Origin: Pseudomonadota bacterium
GTDB lineage: Bacteria > Pseudomonadota > Gammaproteobacteria > Acidiferrobacterales > Acidiferrobacteraceae
Length of the DNA stretch: 49,726 nucleotides
Assembly (NCBI GenBank): GCA_021816425.1
Contig: JAKAXT010000004.1
Coordinates: 1-49,726, forward strand
Direction: 5' to 3'
A model generated the notes under the pieces. It searched no databases, was not told the DNA's origin, and worked only from the letters and a program-made list of their open reading frames with translations. This document shows positions 17,165 through 25,470 of this stretch, in pieces. A program made the position numbers and the translations under genes. The stretch's first letter is position 1; each line of letters begins with the position of its first letter.

Positions 17165-20100
17165 ATGGGCCAGGGACCCGAGGTTGTCATCGTAGGTGCG
17201 GGACCGGCCGGCATAAGCGCGGCGTTGCGGCTGGCGCGCGCGGGCGTGCGCGTGCTGCTCCTCGAGGGCGCGGAATTCGCCGGCGCGGAGAATTGGTCGG
17301 GCGGCGTCTATCACGCCGAGCCCTTGCTGCGCGAAGATGTCCTCGGCGCGCGCGAATGGGGCCTCGCGCCCCGCGAGCGGCGCATCGTCGGTCGCTCCCT
17401 GCTCGTCCATGGCGGCGAAGGGTGCGCGGGATTCGAGGCCCGGGCGGTGGCGGGGAACGATTACGGCGAGGCCTGGACCGTGCTGCGCCCCCAGCTGGAC
17501 CGCTATCTGGCGAGTCGCGCCATCGCCCACGGGGCCACCCTGCTGCCGCGCACCACGGTGACCGGCCTGCGGTTCCGGGGCGGGCGGGTGGTCGGGGTCG
17601 ACACCGCGCGGGGCCCGATCGAGGCGCCCGTCGTGTTCCTGGCCGAGGGTGACGCCGCGGGTCTGCTCGGGCGCGCGGGGCTCGAGCAACCGGTCGTGCA
17701 TTATGCCCAGGGGATCAAGGCGGTGTTCGCGCTGCCCGCCGCCGATATCGAGGCGCGTTTCGGGATCGGCGCGGGCGAGGGCATCGCCCAGGAATGGTTG
17801 TTGCGCAACGGCCTCTGGAAGGGGCGCGCGGTACCCTTGAATGCCACGGGTTTCTTGTACACGAACCGCGACAGCGTGTCGGCGGGGCTCGTGCTCCCGC
17901 TCGAGTCCCTGGCCCGCGAAAGCCCCGTCGACCATCCCCAGCTCCTGCGCCGCTTCCTGCGCCTGCCGGAGGTCGCGGCCTTGCTCGAGGGCGCCACCCA
18001 GGTCGCCTATGGGGCCAAGGTGATACGGTCGGGCGGCCTGCGCGAGGGGGCGGTGGGCGTCTATGACGGGCTTGCGGTCGGAGGCGCCTCCCTGGGCCTC
18101 GGGCTCGAATTCCCCTACCCGAACTTCATGGGGCCCGCCGCCATGTCGGGGGTCGCCTTTGCCGACGCCATGCTCGATCTGCGCGGCCGCGGCGACTACT
18201 CGGCGGCGGCCCTGGCCGCGTCCTACGAGGGCCGGCTGCGCCAAAGCGTCGATTATGAAAACGCGCGCTTCGCGGCCGCCTGGCCCAAGGCCCTGCACGC
18301 AAGCCCGCTCGTCTTCGAGCATCTCCCGGCGCTCGTGGGCACGATGACGGCCGACCGGGCGGCGCATTCGCGCGCCTGCGCGCGGGCCCTGCTCTCCCTC
18401 CTGCGTGATCGCGCCACGCTCGCGCAGGCGGCCTCCTTGCCGCGCGTGACGGCCAGGCCCGACGCGCCGCCGCTTGCGGTGACCTTCCTGCTCGGACGCG
18501 GCGGCCGCCTGGAGGCGGTCCGCGCTACGGGACCCATGCTCGCATCGCTCGCCCGCGGCATAGGGTACTTCTATGGGCGTTCCGAGCCGCGGCTTTCGGC
18601 CCGCCTCGCCGCGGCGATTCCGGAGAGGGCGCGATCCCTTGCGGCGCGGGCCCTGGCGCGCGGGGCGGGGCTCGCCGCGTCCGGGGCCCTCGGCTTCGTG
18701 GCCGATGCGACGGTGGCCCTGGTCGGGGGGCGCTCGCGCCTCAGGGACGCACCGTTTTACCGTGTCGAACGGGCCGTGCGCGCGCGCCTGATTTTCGACG
18801 GGAGCCCCGCCGACTCCCCCATGGCGTGGCTCGCTCCCCTGGGGCGCCCGCTTTCGGAGCGGCGACACATCCATGTCCCGCGCGACCTCCCGCCCGCCGA
18901 TGGCGCGCGCCTGCGCCGCGTGTGCCCGGCCGAGGTCTACAGGCCGGGAGGCTCGGCCGGCGGCGCGTGGGCCACTTTCGAGAATTGCATAAAATGCGAA
19001 TCGTGCAGGCTCGCGGTCGGGGCCGTGGACTGGCGTCGCACCGACGGTCATGGGCTTATCTACGAGCTTCCAGGTGCCAAGCGCTTCGATCTCGATGGAA
19101 GCGCGGCCGCCAGTCTCGACCCGGGCGCGGCCGCCCCGCAGGAGGATGGGGCCCTGCAAGGCCTTGCCGCCCGTATCGCGGCGCGGCCCGTGGCCCCAGG
19201 CCCCGCGTTTCGCGAGGCGACGCGCCAGGCCCTGATCGCGGCCCGCCCCCGGGGGCTCGAGCGGCTGCTTCGGCTCTGGGACCGGGGCGCGCACGGGGCC
19301 TTGCATGATGCGCTCCTGGGCCGGCTCCCGCGGACGCGCCCGTCGGCGCGCCCCGCGGATCTCGAAGCGAGCGCGCGGCGTGCCCTGCGCGAGGCGGCCG
19401 CGGCACTCTTTCCGGTGACGCGCCTTAGGGCAATGGCCGAGGCATGGACCGGCGACGACCGCGACGACCTCGTGCGATTCCTGCATCGCGGCCACGCGCG
19501 CCCGGAGGATCTCATAGCGGCGCTCGCGGAGCACGACACCGGTCTTGGCTTCGTGGCCATGCATCACCTGCTTGCCGAGGGCAGGCGCGGCCGGCGCCTG
19601 GCGCGTCTCGCGGCCGACCTTTCCGGCGAACCCGATGGGCTGTCCTCCTGGTTTCCGGACGTAGGCGCGGACGCGGGGGAGGGCGCGGGCGCCCCGGATA
19701 CGGCGGGTGCCGGGTGGGCCGCCGGGCTCGATGTCGCCCGCTGCGTGCGCGTCCCCGCCGCGCGCCGCGCGCCCCTTCTCGTCGACGCCCTGTTCGCCCG
19801 CTATCTGATCGCGCTCATGGAAGGCTTCGGGGAGGCGCTCGGCGCGCGCGCCGAGGCCCACGCCCGCGCGCGCATCCAGTTTGCCGGCGGCTATCGCGAT
19901 CGCGACGGCTCGGAGGCCGTGATCAAGTTCGGCGCCGTCAAGCGCCTGCTTGCGGTCATCGAATACGCGCTCATGCTCGCCCATCGCCTGCGCGCCTGTT
20001 GCGATCGCGAGCCGGAGGCGACAGTCGCGCTCCTGAAGGAGCGCTTCGGCGTATCCCAGGACGGTGTCGCCTGGTGCGCGGGCCAGGTCTTCGGGGGCAT

Positions 20101-23100
20101 CGCCTACTCCGAGGACGATATCCTGAGTCATCGCTACCGGGACGCCATGGTCCTCGCGCAGTGGCCGGCCGGCCCCGACGGCCGCGCGCACGCCGCCTGG
20201 GAACGGGGCCTGTGGACGGCCCCCGATGAGCCCGAGGCGGCCTTGTTCTTGCGCCATGGCTTCTTCGAAGGTCCGCGCTCGAGCGCGGCAGGCGCGGTCG
20301 AGGGCCGTCTGCCCCTCGCGCCCCGGCCGACGACGGCCCTTGCGTACCGAAGCGGGGCCTTCCTGTTCGGGGAACTTCTGGGCGCGACCGAGGTGTTCGT
20401 GCCGGAAGACTTTCGCGCCGACCCCGCGCTGCGGCGCATGCGTGCGCAGGTCCTGCGCCTCGTGCGCCGTGGCTTCCGGGATCCGCAGGGCAAGCCGTAT
20501 GGCCGCTACATCGACGACCGTCACGGGATGCCCGCGTCCGATGTCGAGCACCTGAAGGCCTTCAAGGCCTTTGCCACCGTGATCCCCGAGGACCTGGGCG
20601 GGCGCGGCCTCAGCAAGGCCGAATACGCGGTGCTCGCGGGTCTTCTCATGGGACGTGTCGACCCGTCGGTGGGGCTTCTGGTCATGGCGAGCACGAGCAT
20701 AGGCACGATGCCCGTGCTGCTCGCCCTGCAAAAGGACATCCCGCGATTGGCCGAGGAACTGGACGGCCTCCCGGAGGGGGCGTTCGAGGATCTGCGCCGG
20801 GCGGCAGGCAGGCTGCGGGCCCTCTGCGAGCGTCCGCGCCCGGCGGCCATCAAGAAGACCATGGAGACCATGGCGGCGCTCGTGAAGGCCCGCTTCCTGA
20901 AGCCCGGGTCGGCCTTGAAGTATCTGGCGCGCGACTTCCTGGGCGATTTCCAGGACCTGGTGGCCACCGCCCGCGCCCGCGACCTGGACGGCCTCGCCGA
21001 GCGTGCCCTGGCCCTGCAGGAAGGCCTCGCGCGGCTGGCCGCGCGATTGGCCGAGGAGCGCTCGCGTCTGCCCGAACGCACGGCGGCCCACGAGCGCTTC
21101 CTGCGCTTCCTGGCCCATCGCCAGATCAGCGCCTTCGCGCTCACCGAGCCCCAGGCCGGTTCCGACACAGGAGCGGTCGCCACGCGGGCCCGCGCCGTAC
21201 GCGCGCCCCTGGCGGCGGGCGACGGGGGGCTCTGGCGCTTCACCGCGCCGCAGGGGCCTCGGGTCTTGCTGGATGAGCGGCGCCTCGAGTTCACAGACAC
21301 CGGGGTCTTCTACCGCCTCCCCGACGGCGCCCTCGCGCGCCTCGACGACAGCGCCTGGGATGCCGGGCAGGGCCGTAGGCGGGTGGTCCTCGATTCCGGG
21401 ATCATGCATGACTACGACGACATGGGCGTGCCGGTGGACACCCCGGAAGGTCCCGTCTACGAGTATTTCGAAGTGTCGGGCGCGAAGATGTGGATCACGA
21501 ACGGCTCGATCGCCGATCGTTACTGCCTGTATGCGCAGGCGCCGGGGGGCGAGACCGGGTTCATGGTCGAGCGACGCTCCGAAGGCCTGGGGGTCGGTCG
21601 CGACGAACGCAAGCTCGGCCAGCGCGCCTCGCCCACCAACGAGCTCGCCTTGTCGTCGGTACGTGTGTGCGCGAGCCGCATCATAGGTTTCGAGGGGCAT
21701 GGGCAGGTGAGCGCCCTGGAGACCCTGAGCGTAGGGCGCGGCGGACTCGTGGTCGGTGCCGCAAGCCTCCTCGAGCGCCTGCTCGAGGACTACGCGGACC
21801 GCTTCGAGGCCGGCTCCGAGGTGGCCAAGGTGGCGCGCTCCGAGTACGAGCGGGTGCGCACCCTGGGCGCGCGCCTCGTAGGCCTCATGGACCGCGCCGA
21901 TCTGCGCCGCGGGGACTTCCGGATCGAGGCGGCGCTCTCCAAGTTCCTGGCGTCCGAGGGCCTGCATCGCGTCTTGATCGCGCTCGAGCGCGCCTGCGGC
22001 CCCCAGGCGGCCGCGCTCTCGGAGCCGATCGAGAAATGGCGACGCGACGCGCGCATCCTCAACATCTACGAGGGCACGAACGAGATCCAGCGCTTCCTCG
22101 TGCTGAAGGATCTCGCGCCGCTGTTCGCGCGGTTCGAGGAGGTGCGCGCCACGCGCAGCCCCGCCCTCGACCGGGCCTTGCGGGCCTTCGCAAATTTCGT
22201 GCGCCCGCGCGTGCCCGAACTGAAGGCCCGCGTCGGCAGCGATGGTGACGTCGAGCTCCTGTGGTTTCCGGTGGTCGACTGGGCGGGTGAGCTCTATGTC
22301 TGGGCGGCGCTGGTCGAGCGGCGCGTGGCGCTGGCGTCCCGTGGCGCCGACGAGCGCGTCCTGGGCCCCCTGCGCGCCCTCGAGTCCGCCTGCGAGGAGG
22401 GGGTCGGCGCCCGTGCCCGCGCCGTGGCCGCCTTGTTCGGCGCGGGCGTGGCCTACGAGGAGGCGGTGGGGGTGCTCGCCAATCGCAGGGCCGATCGGCG
22501 CACCCGACCGACACCCGCGTTCACGGGGCTTGCCGGCCATATCGTGGTGCTCGTGCGCGATGTCTCCCATCCCGATGCCGCCGACGTCCGTCTGGACGGC
22601 GGCGATCGCGCCGCCCTGGACCAGGTCCTGGAGGCCCGTGACCGCGACCCCGCGCTTGGGCTCACGACCCTGGTCCTGTCCGCCGGCCCCTGTCCCGATC
22701 TCGTGCAGCGCCTGCGGGCCGCCGGCGCCAACCCGCGCGCCGTGACCACGGCGGGCCTCGCGGATCCCGCGGCCCTGGCGGCCCTCATCGCGCCGCTTGC
22801 CCCCGCGTTGATCCAGGCCGGCCCCGCGGAGCCGGCCTTCCTGGCGGCTTTGGCCGGTGCCCTGGACACCGAGTTCATCGACGGCGTGGCCGGTTGCGCC
22901 GGGGCGGGCCGACGGGGCTATGCCCTGACGCGCGGTCGCGGCGCGCGACGGCGCGTCGCTTATGGGCGCACGCTCGTGGCATCGGGTCGCTTCGACGCCA
23001 CAGGCCGCAGCGACGACTTTGGGATAGGCGATTGGCTCGAGGCCCTGAAGACGCCCCCGAAGGAACAGAGGCTCGCGTCCGCGCCCGCCACCGCCTGTCC

Positions 23101-24181
23101 CGAGGCGCCTTCCGCCGCCGCCGCGCCCGCCGTGATGGAGGGGCCCGAAGACCTGGCGGCGTGGTTGTTCGCGGAGATCGGGGGCGCCCCGGCCGAGCCG
23201 ACACGCGTCGTGCCCGGGGTGGCCGCGCTTGCGCCCGTGATGCTCATCGCGGGCTCGGGGGCGCTCGGACGGGCCCCGGCGGCGCTCGCGCGGGGCTTGG
23301 GGCCCCCGGTCGGCACCGTATGGCTTGCGCACGACCCGGAAGACCCGCCTCCGCAGGGTGTCGGCGGACCGCTCTTTCGGGTACTGGCGCCCGACGCCCC
23401 GGGGCCTTGCGCCCCGCTGCTCGCCGATCACCTGGCCCAGGCCGACTTCCTCGTCCTCGGGGCCGACCACGCCGCGCTTGCAGGCGCCTTGGCCAAGCGG
23501 CTTCGCCGTCCCCTCTACACGGATGTCATCGCCCGCCGGGGCGGCGACCTGGTCTGCGAGCGCGCCAAGACATCGTGGCTCACCCCCTGTCCCGACCGCG
23601 CCATCCTCGTCGCCGGTAACCGCATCCCCGCGACGGGCCCCGCGACGGGCCCCGCGCCGGCCGGCGGGTCCTCCTGTATCGTGGAGGATCTGGCGCCCCC
23701 CCTGGCGCGCCCGGGGGGCCTGGCCCGCGCCCTGCGCCGTCACCGCGCCGCGGGCCTCGCCGCGGCGGAGGCGGTGATCGATCTGGGGCACGGCGTGGCC
23801 GACCCGGTTTTCTTCGAGAGGGGGCTCATGAGGCTTAAATCGCGGCTCTCGGATATGATGGGCTGCGAGGTCGCGTTTGGCGCGACCCGCAGGTTCGTGC
23901 AGGAGAGCGGGATTTTGCCGGCTGAACATCAGATCGGACAGACCGGACTCCAGGTGGCGCCGCGGTTGTTGTTCGCGCTCGGCGTCTCGGGCGCGCCGCA
24001 GCATATGGCCGGCATCGCGCTGGAAACGCAGATCGTCGCCATAAACCGCGACCCGCAGGCGCCGATCTTCGAGGCGCGAGCGGGGGCGCGGCCCGTGGTG
24101 CGCTGCGTGGGCGAGGTGCGGACCTGGGTCGAGGCCTTGTTGACGGCGCTTGCGCGCACCGGGAGAAAGGAGGCGACATGA
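17165..24181 (+). CDS. Giant fusion: ETF:quinone oxidoreductase (FixC plus FixX-like) - acyl-CoA dehydrogenase modules - ETF-beta-like - ETF-alpha
   Basis: About 2,338 aa without a stop. AAGGAGG RBS at 17154-17160. VVIVGAGPAGISAALRLARAGVRVLLLEGAEFAGAENWSGG (FixC/ETF-QO); VCPAEVY...NCIKCESCRLAVGAVDW (FixX-like 4Fe-4S); QVFGGIAYSEDDILSHRYRDA (ACAD C-terminal-like); FALTEPQAGSDTGAVATRA...FEVSGAKMWITNGSIADRY...ILNIYEGTNEIQRFLVLKDL (ACAD); ETF-beta-like GHIVVLVRDV...; IGQTGLQVAPRLLFALGVSGAPQHMAGI...IVAINRDPQAPIF (ETF-alpha FAD domain). Confidence 0.88.
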   Translation: MGQGPEVVIVGAGPAGISAALRLARAGVRVLLLEGAEFAGAENWSGGVYHAEPLLREDVLGAREWGLAPRERRIVGRSLLVHGGEGCAGFEARAVAGNDYGEAWTVLRPQLDRYLASRAIAHGATLLPRTTVTGLRFRGGRVVGVDTARGPIEAPVVFLAEGDAAGLLGRAGLEQPVVHYAQGIKAVFALPAADIEARFGIGAGEGIAQEWLLRNGLWKGRAVPLNATGFLYTNRDSVSAGLVLPLESLARESPVDHPQLLRRFLRLPEVAALLEGATQVAYGAKVIRSGGLREGAVGVYDGLAVGGASLGLGLEFPYPNFMGPAAMSGVAFADAMLDLRGRGDYSAAALAASYEGRLRQSVDYENARFAAAWPKALHASPLVFEHLPALVGTMTADRAAHSRACARALLSLLRDRATLAQAASLPRVTARPDAPPLAVTFLLGRGGRLEAVRATGPMLASLARGIGYFYGRSEPRLSARLAAAIPERARSLAARALARGAGLAASGALGFVADATVALVGGRSRLRDAPFYRVERAVRARLIFDGSPADSPMAWLAPLGRPLSERRHIHVPRDLPPADGARLRRVCPAEVYRPGGSAGGAWATFENCIKCESCRLAVGAVDWRRTDGHGLIYELPGAKRFDLDGSAAASLDPGAAAPQEDGALQGLAARIAARPVAPGPAFREATRQALIAARPRGLERLLRLWDRGAHGALHDALLGRLPRTRPSARPADLEASARRALREAAAALFPVTRLRAMAEAWTGDDRDDLVRFLHRGHARPEDLIAALAEHDTGLGFVAMHHLLAEGRRGRRLARLAADLSGEPDGLSSWFPDVGADAGEGAGAPDTAGAGWAAGLDVARCVRVPAARRAPLLVDALFARYLIALMEGFGEALGARAEAHARARIQFAGGYRDRDGSEAVIKFGAVKRLLAVIEYALMLAHRLRACCDREPEATVALLKERFGVSQDGVAWCAGQVFGGIAYSEDDILSHRYRDAMVLAQWPAGPDGRAHAAWERGLWTAPDEPEAALFLRHGFFEGPRSSAAGAVEGRLPLAPRPTTALAYRSGAFLFGELLGATEVFVPEDFRADPALRRMRAQVLRLVRRGFRDPQGKPYGRYIDDRHGMPASDVEHLKAFKAFATVIPEDLGGRGLSKAEYAVLAGLLMGRVDPSVGLLVMASTSIGTMPVLLALQKDIPRLAEELDGLPEGAFEDLRRAAGRLRALCERPRPAAIKKTMETMAALVKARFLKPGSALKYLARDFLGDFQDLVATARARDLDGLAERALALQEGLARLAARLAEERSRLPERTAAHERFLRFLAHRQISAFALTEPQAGSDTGAVATRARAVRAPLAAGDGGLWRFTAPQGPRVLLDERRLEFTDTGVFYRLPDGALARLDDSAWDAGQGRRRVVLDSGIMHDYDDMGVPVDTPEGPVYEYFEVSGAKMWITNGSIADRYCLYAQAPGGETGFMVERRSEGLGVGRDERKLGQRASPTNELALSSVRVCASRIIGFEGHGQVSALETLSVGRGGLVVGAASLLERLLEDYADRFEAGSEVAKVARSEYERVRTLGARLVGLMDRADLRRGDFRIEAALSKFLASEGLHRVLIALERACGPQAAALSEPIEKWRRDARILNIYEGTNEIQRFLVLKDLAPLFARFEEVRATRSPALDRALRAFANFVRPRVPELKARVGSDGDVELLWFPVVDWAGELYVWAALVERRVALASRGADERVLGPLRALESACEEGVGARARAVAALFGAGVAYEEAVGVLANRRADRRTRPTPAFTGLAGHIVVLVRDVSHPDAADVRLDGGDRAALDQVLEARDRDPALGLTTLVLSAGPCPDLVQRLRAAGANPRAVTTAGLADPAALAALIAPLAPALIQAGPAEPAFLAALAGALDTEFIDGVAGCAGAGRRGYALTRGRGARRRVAYGRTLVASGRFDATGRSDDFGIGDWLEALKTPPKEQRLASAPATACPEAPSAAAAPAVMEGPEDLAAWLFAEIGGAPAEPTRVVPGVAALAPVMLIAGSGALGRAPAALARGLGPPVGTVWLAHDPEDPPPQGVGGPLFRVLAPDAPGPCAPLLADHLAQADFLVLGADHAALAGALAKRLRRPLYTDVIARRGGDLVCERAKTSWLTPCPDRAILVAGNRIPATGPATGPAPAGGSSCIVEDLAPPLARPGGLARALRRHRAAGLAAAEAVIDLGHGVADPVFFERGLMRLKSRLSDMMGCEVAFGATRRFVQESGILPAEHQIGQTGLQVAPRLLFALGVSGAPQHMAGIALETQIVAINRDPQAPIFEARAGARPVVRCVGEVRTWVEALLTALARTGRKEAT

Positions 24182-25470
24182 GTGCCAGGGTGTTTATCGT
24201 TGATGGGATGCGCACGCCGTTCCTGAAGGCCCGTGACGAGCCCGGGCCTTTCAGCGCCGCGGATCTCGCCGTGATGGCGGCGCGCGCCCTGCTCGCGCGT
24301 CAAACCTTCGGCGCGGAGGATCTCGACGAGGTGATACTGGGCTGCGTCATAGCCGCCCCCGACGAGGCCAATATCGCGCGCATCGTGGGCCTGCGCGTCG
24401 GGACCGGTGTCGCGGTCCCGGCCTACACCGTCCAGCGCAACTGCGCCTCGGGTCTCCAGGCGGTGGCGAACGCCTACGACGACATCAGGGCGAGGCGCGC
24501 CCATCTGGTGCTCGCCGGGGGCACCGAGGCCATGAGCCGCGCCCCCATCCAGTGGAACATGGCCATGAGCCGCTGGCTCGCGCGCCTGTATCGCGCCAAG
24601 ACCCCGGTCCGGCGCCTGCGGGCGCTCGCTGATTTTCGCGTGGGGCACCTGCGGCCGGTCTTCTCGCTGCTGCGTGGCCTGCGCGACCCCGTGGTGGCCC
24701 TCTCCATGGGGCAGACCGCCGAGATCGTCGCGCACCGCTTCCAGATCGATCGGCTCGCGCAGGACAGCTATGCCCTGCAAAGCCATCAGCGGGTGGCGGC
24801 GAGCCAGGCCGACGGGCTCTTGCAGGACGAGATCGAGCCCCTCTGCGGATCACGCGGGGACTACTACGGTCAGGACGACGGCGTGCGGCCCGACACCGAC
24901 CTGGAGAAGCTCGGGCGGCTGAAGCCCGTATTCGATCACCGTTTCGGGAGCGTGACCTCGGGCAACAGCTCGCAGATCACAGACGGCGCGGCCGTCCTCG
25001 TGCTGGCGAGCGAGGCCATGGTGAAGCGTCGACACCTGCCGGTGTTGGCCGAGATCGTGGACCACGCCTGGGCGGGCGTGGATCCCGCGCAGATGGGGCT
25101 TGGGCCCGTGCATGCCACGGCCAAGCTCCTGCGCGCGCACAAGCTCGGCCTCCAGGACCTGCGCCACGTGGAGCTGAACGAGGCCTTCAGCGCCCAGGTG
25201 CTCGCCTGCCAGGCCGCGTTCGCGAGCGAAGCCTACGCGAAAGAAGAGCTCGGACTCGATACCCCCCTCGGTGCGATCGACGCCGCGCGCCTGAACCCCC
25301 ACGGCGGCGCGGTGGCGCTCGGCCATCCGGTCGGCGCCACCGGCGCGCGGCTGGTCTTGCACCTGGCGCGTTCGCTGCGCGACGAGCCGGGGGCGCTCGG
25401 GCTTGTGACCTTGTGCATAGGCGGGGGCCAAGGGGGGGCCATGCTGATACGGGGAGGCGGCGCACCATGA
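24178..25470 (+). CDS. Acetyl-CoA C-acyltransferase (thiolase)
   Basis: 430 aa; NCASGLQAVANAYDDI (nucleophile Cys), ELNEAFSAQVLACQ, NPHGGAVALGHPVGATGARL, CIGGGQGGAMLI. ATGA overlap with the upstream ORF. Confidence 0.93.
   Translation: MSARVFIVDGMRTPFLKARDEPGPFSAADLAVMAARALLARQTFGAEDLDEVILGCVIAAPDEANIARIVGLRVGTGVAVPAYTVQRNCASGLQAVANAYDDIRARRAHLVLAGGTEAMSRAPIQWNMAMSRWLARLYRAKTPVRRLRALADFRVGHLRPVFSLLRGLRDPVVALSMGQTAEIVAHRFQIDRLAQDSYALQSHQRVAASQADGLLQDEIEPLCGSRGDYYGQDDGVRPDTDLEKLGRLKPVFDHRFGSVTSGNSSQITDGAAVLVLASEAMVKRRHLPVLAEIVDHAWAGVDPAQMGLGPVHATAKLLRAHKLGLQDLRHVELNEAFSAQVLACQAAFASEAYAKEELGLDTPLGAIDAARLNPHGGAVALGHPVGATGARLVLHLARSLRDEPGALGLVTLCIGGGQGGAMLIRGGGAP

Noticed and set aside
23626-23652. 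GCGACGGGCCCC tandem repeat within the fusion gene
   Set aside because: Lies in a Gly/Pro/Ala linker-like segment and keeps frame; no evidence of a junction artefact.
17141-24004. 2,287-aa ORF antisense to the fusion gene
   Set aside because: High-GC codon bias keeps the opposite frame open; no domain motifs, rich in Arg/Gly/His/Gln. The + frame has clear flavoprotein and ACAD motifs.
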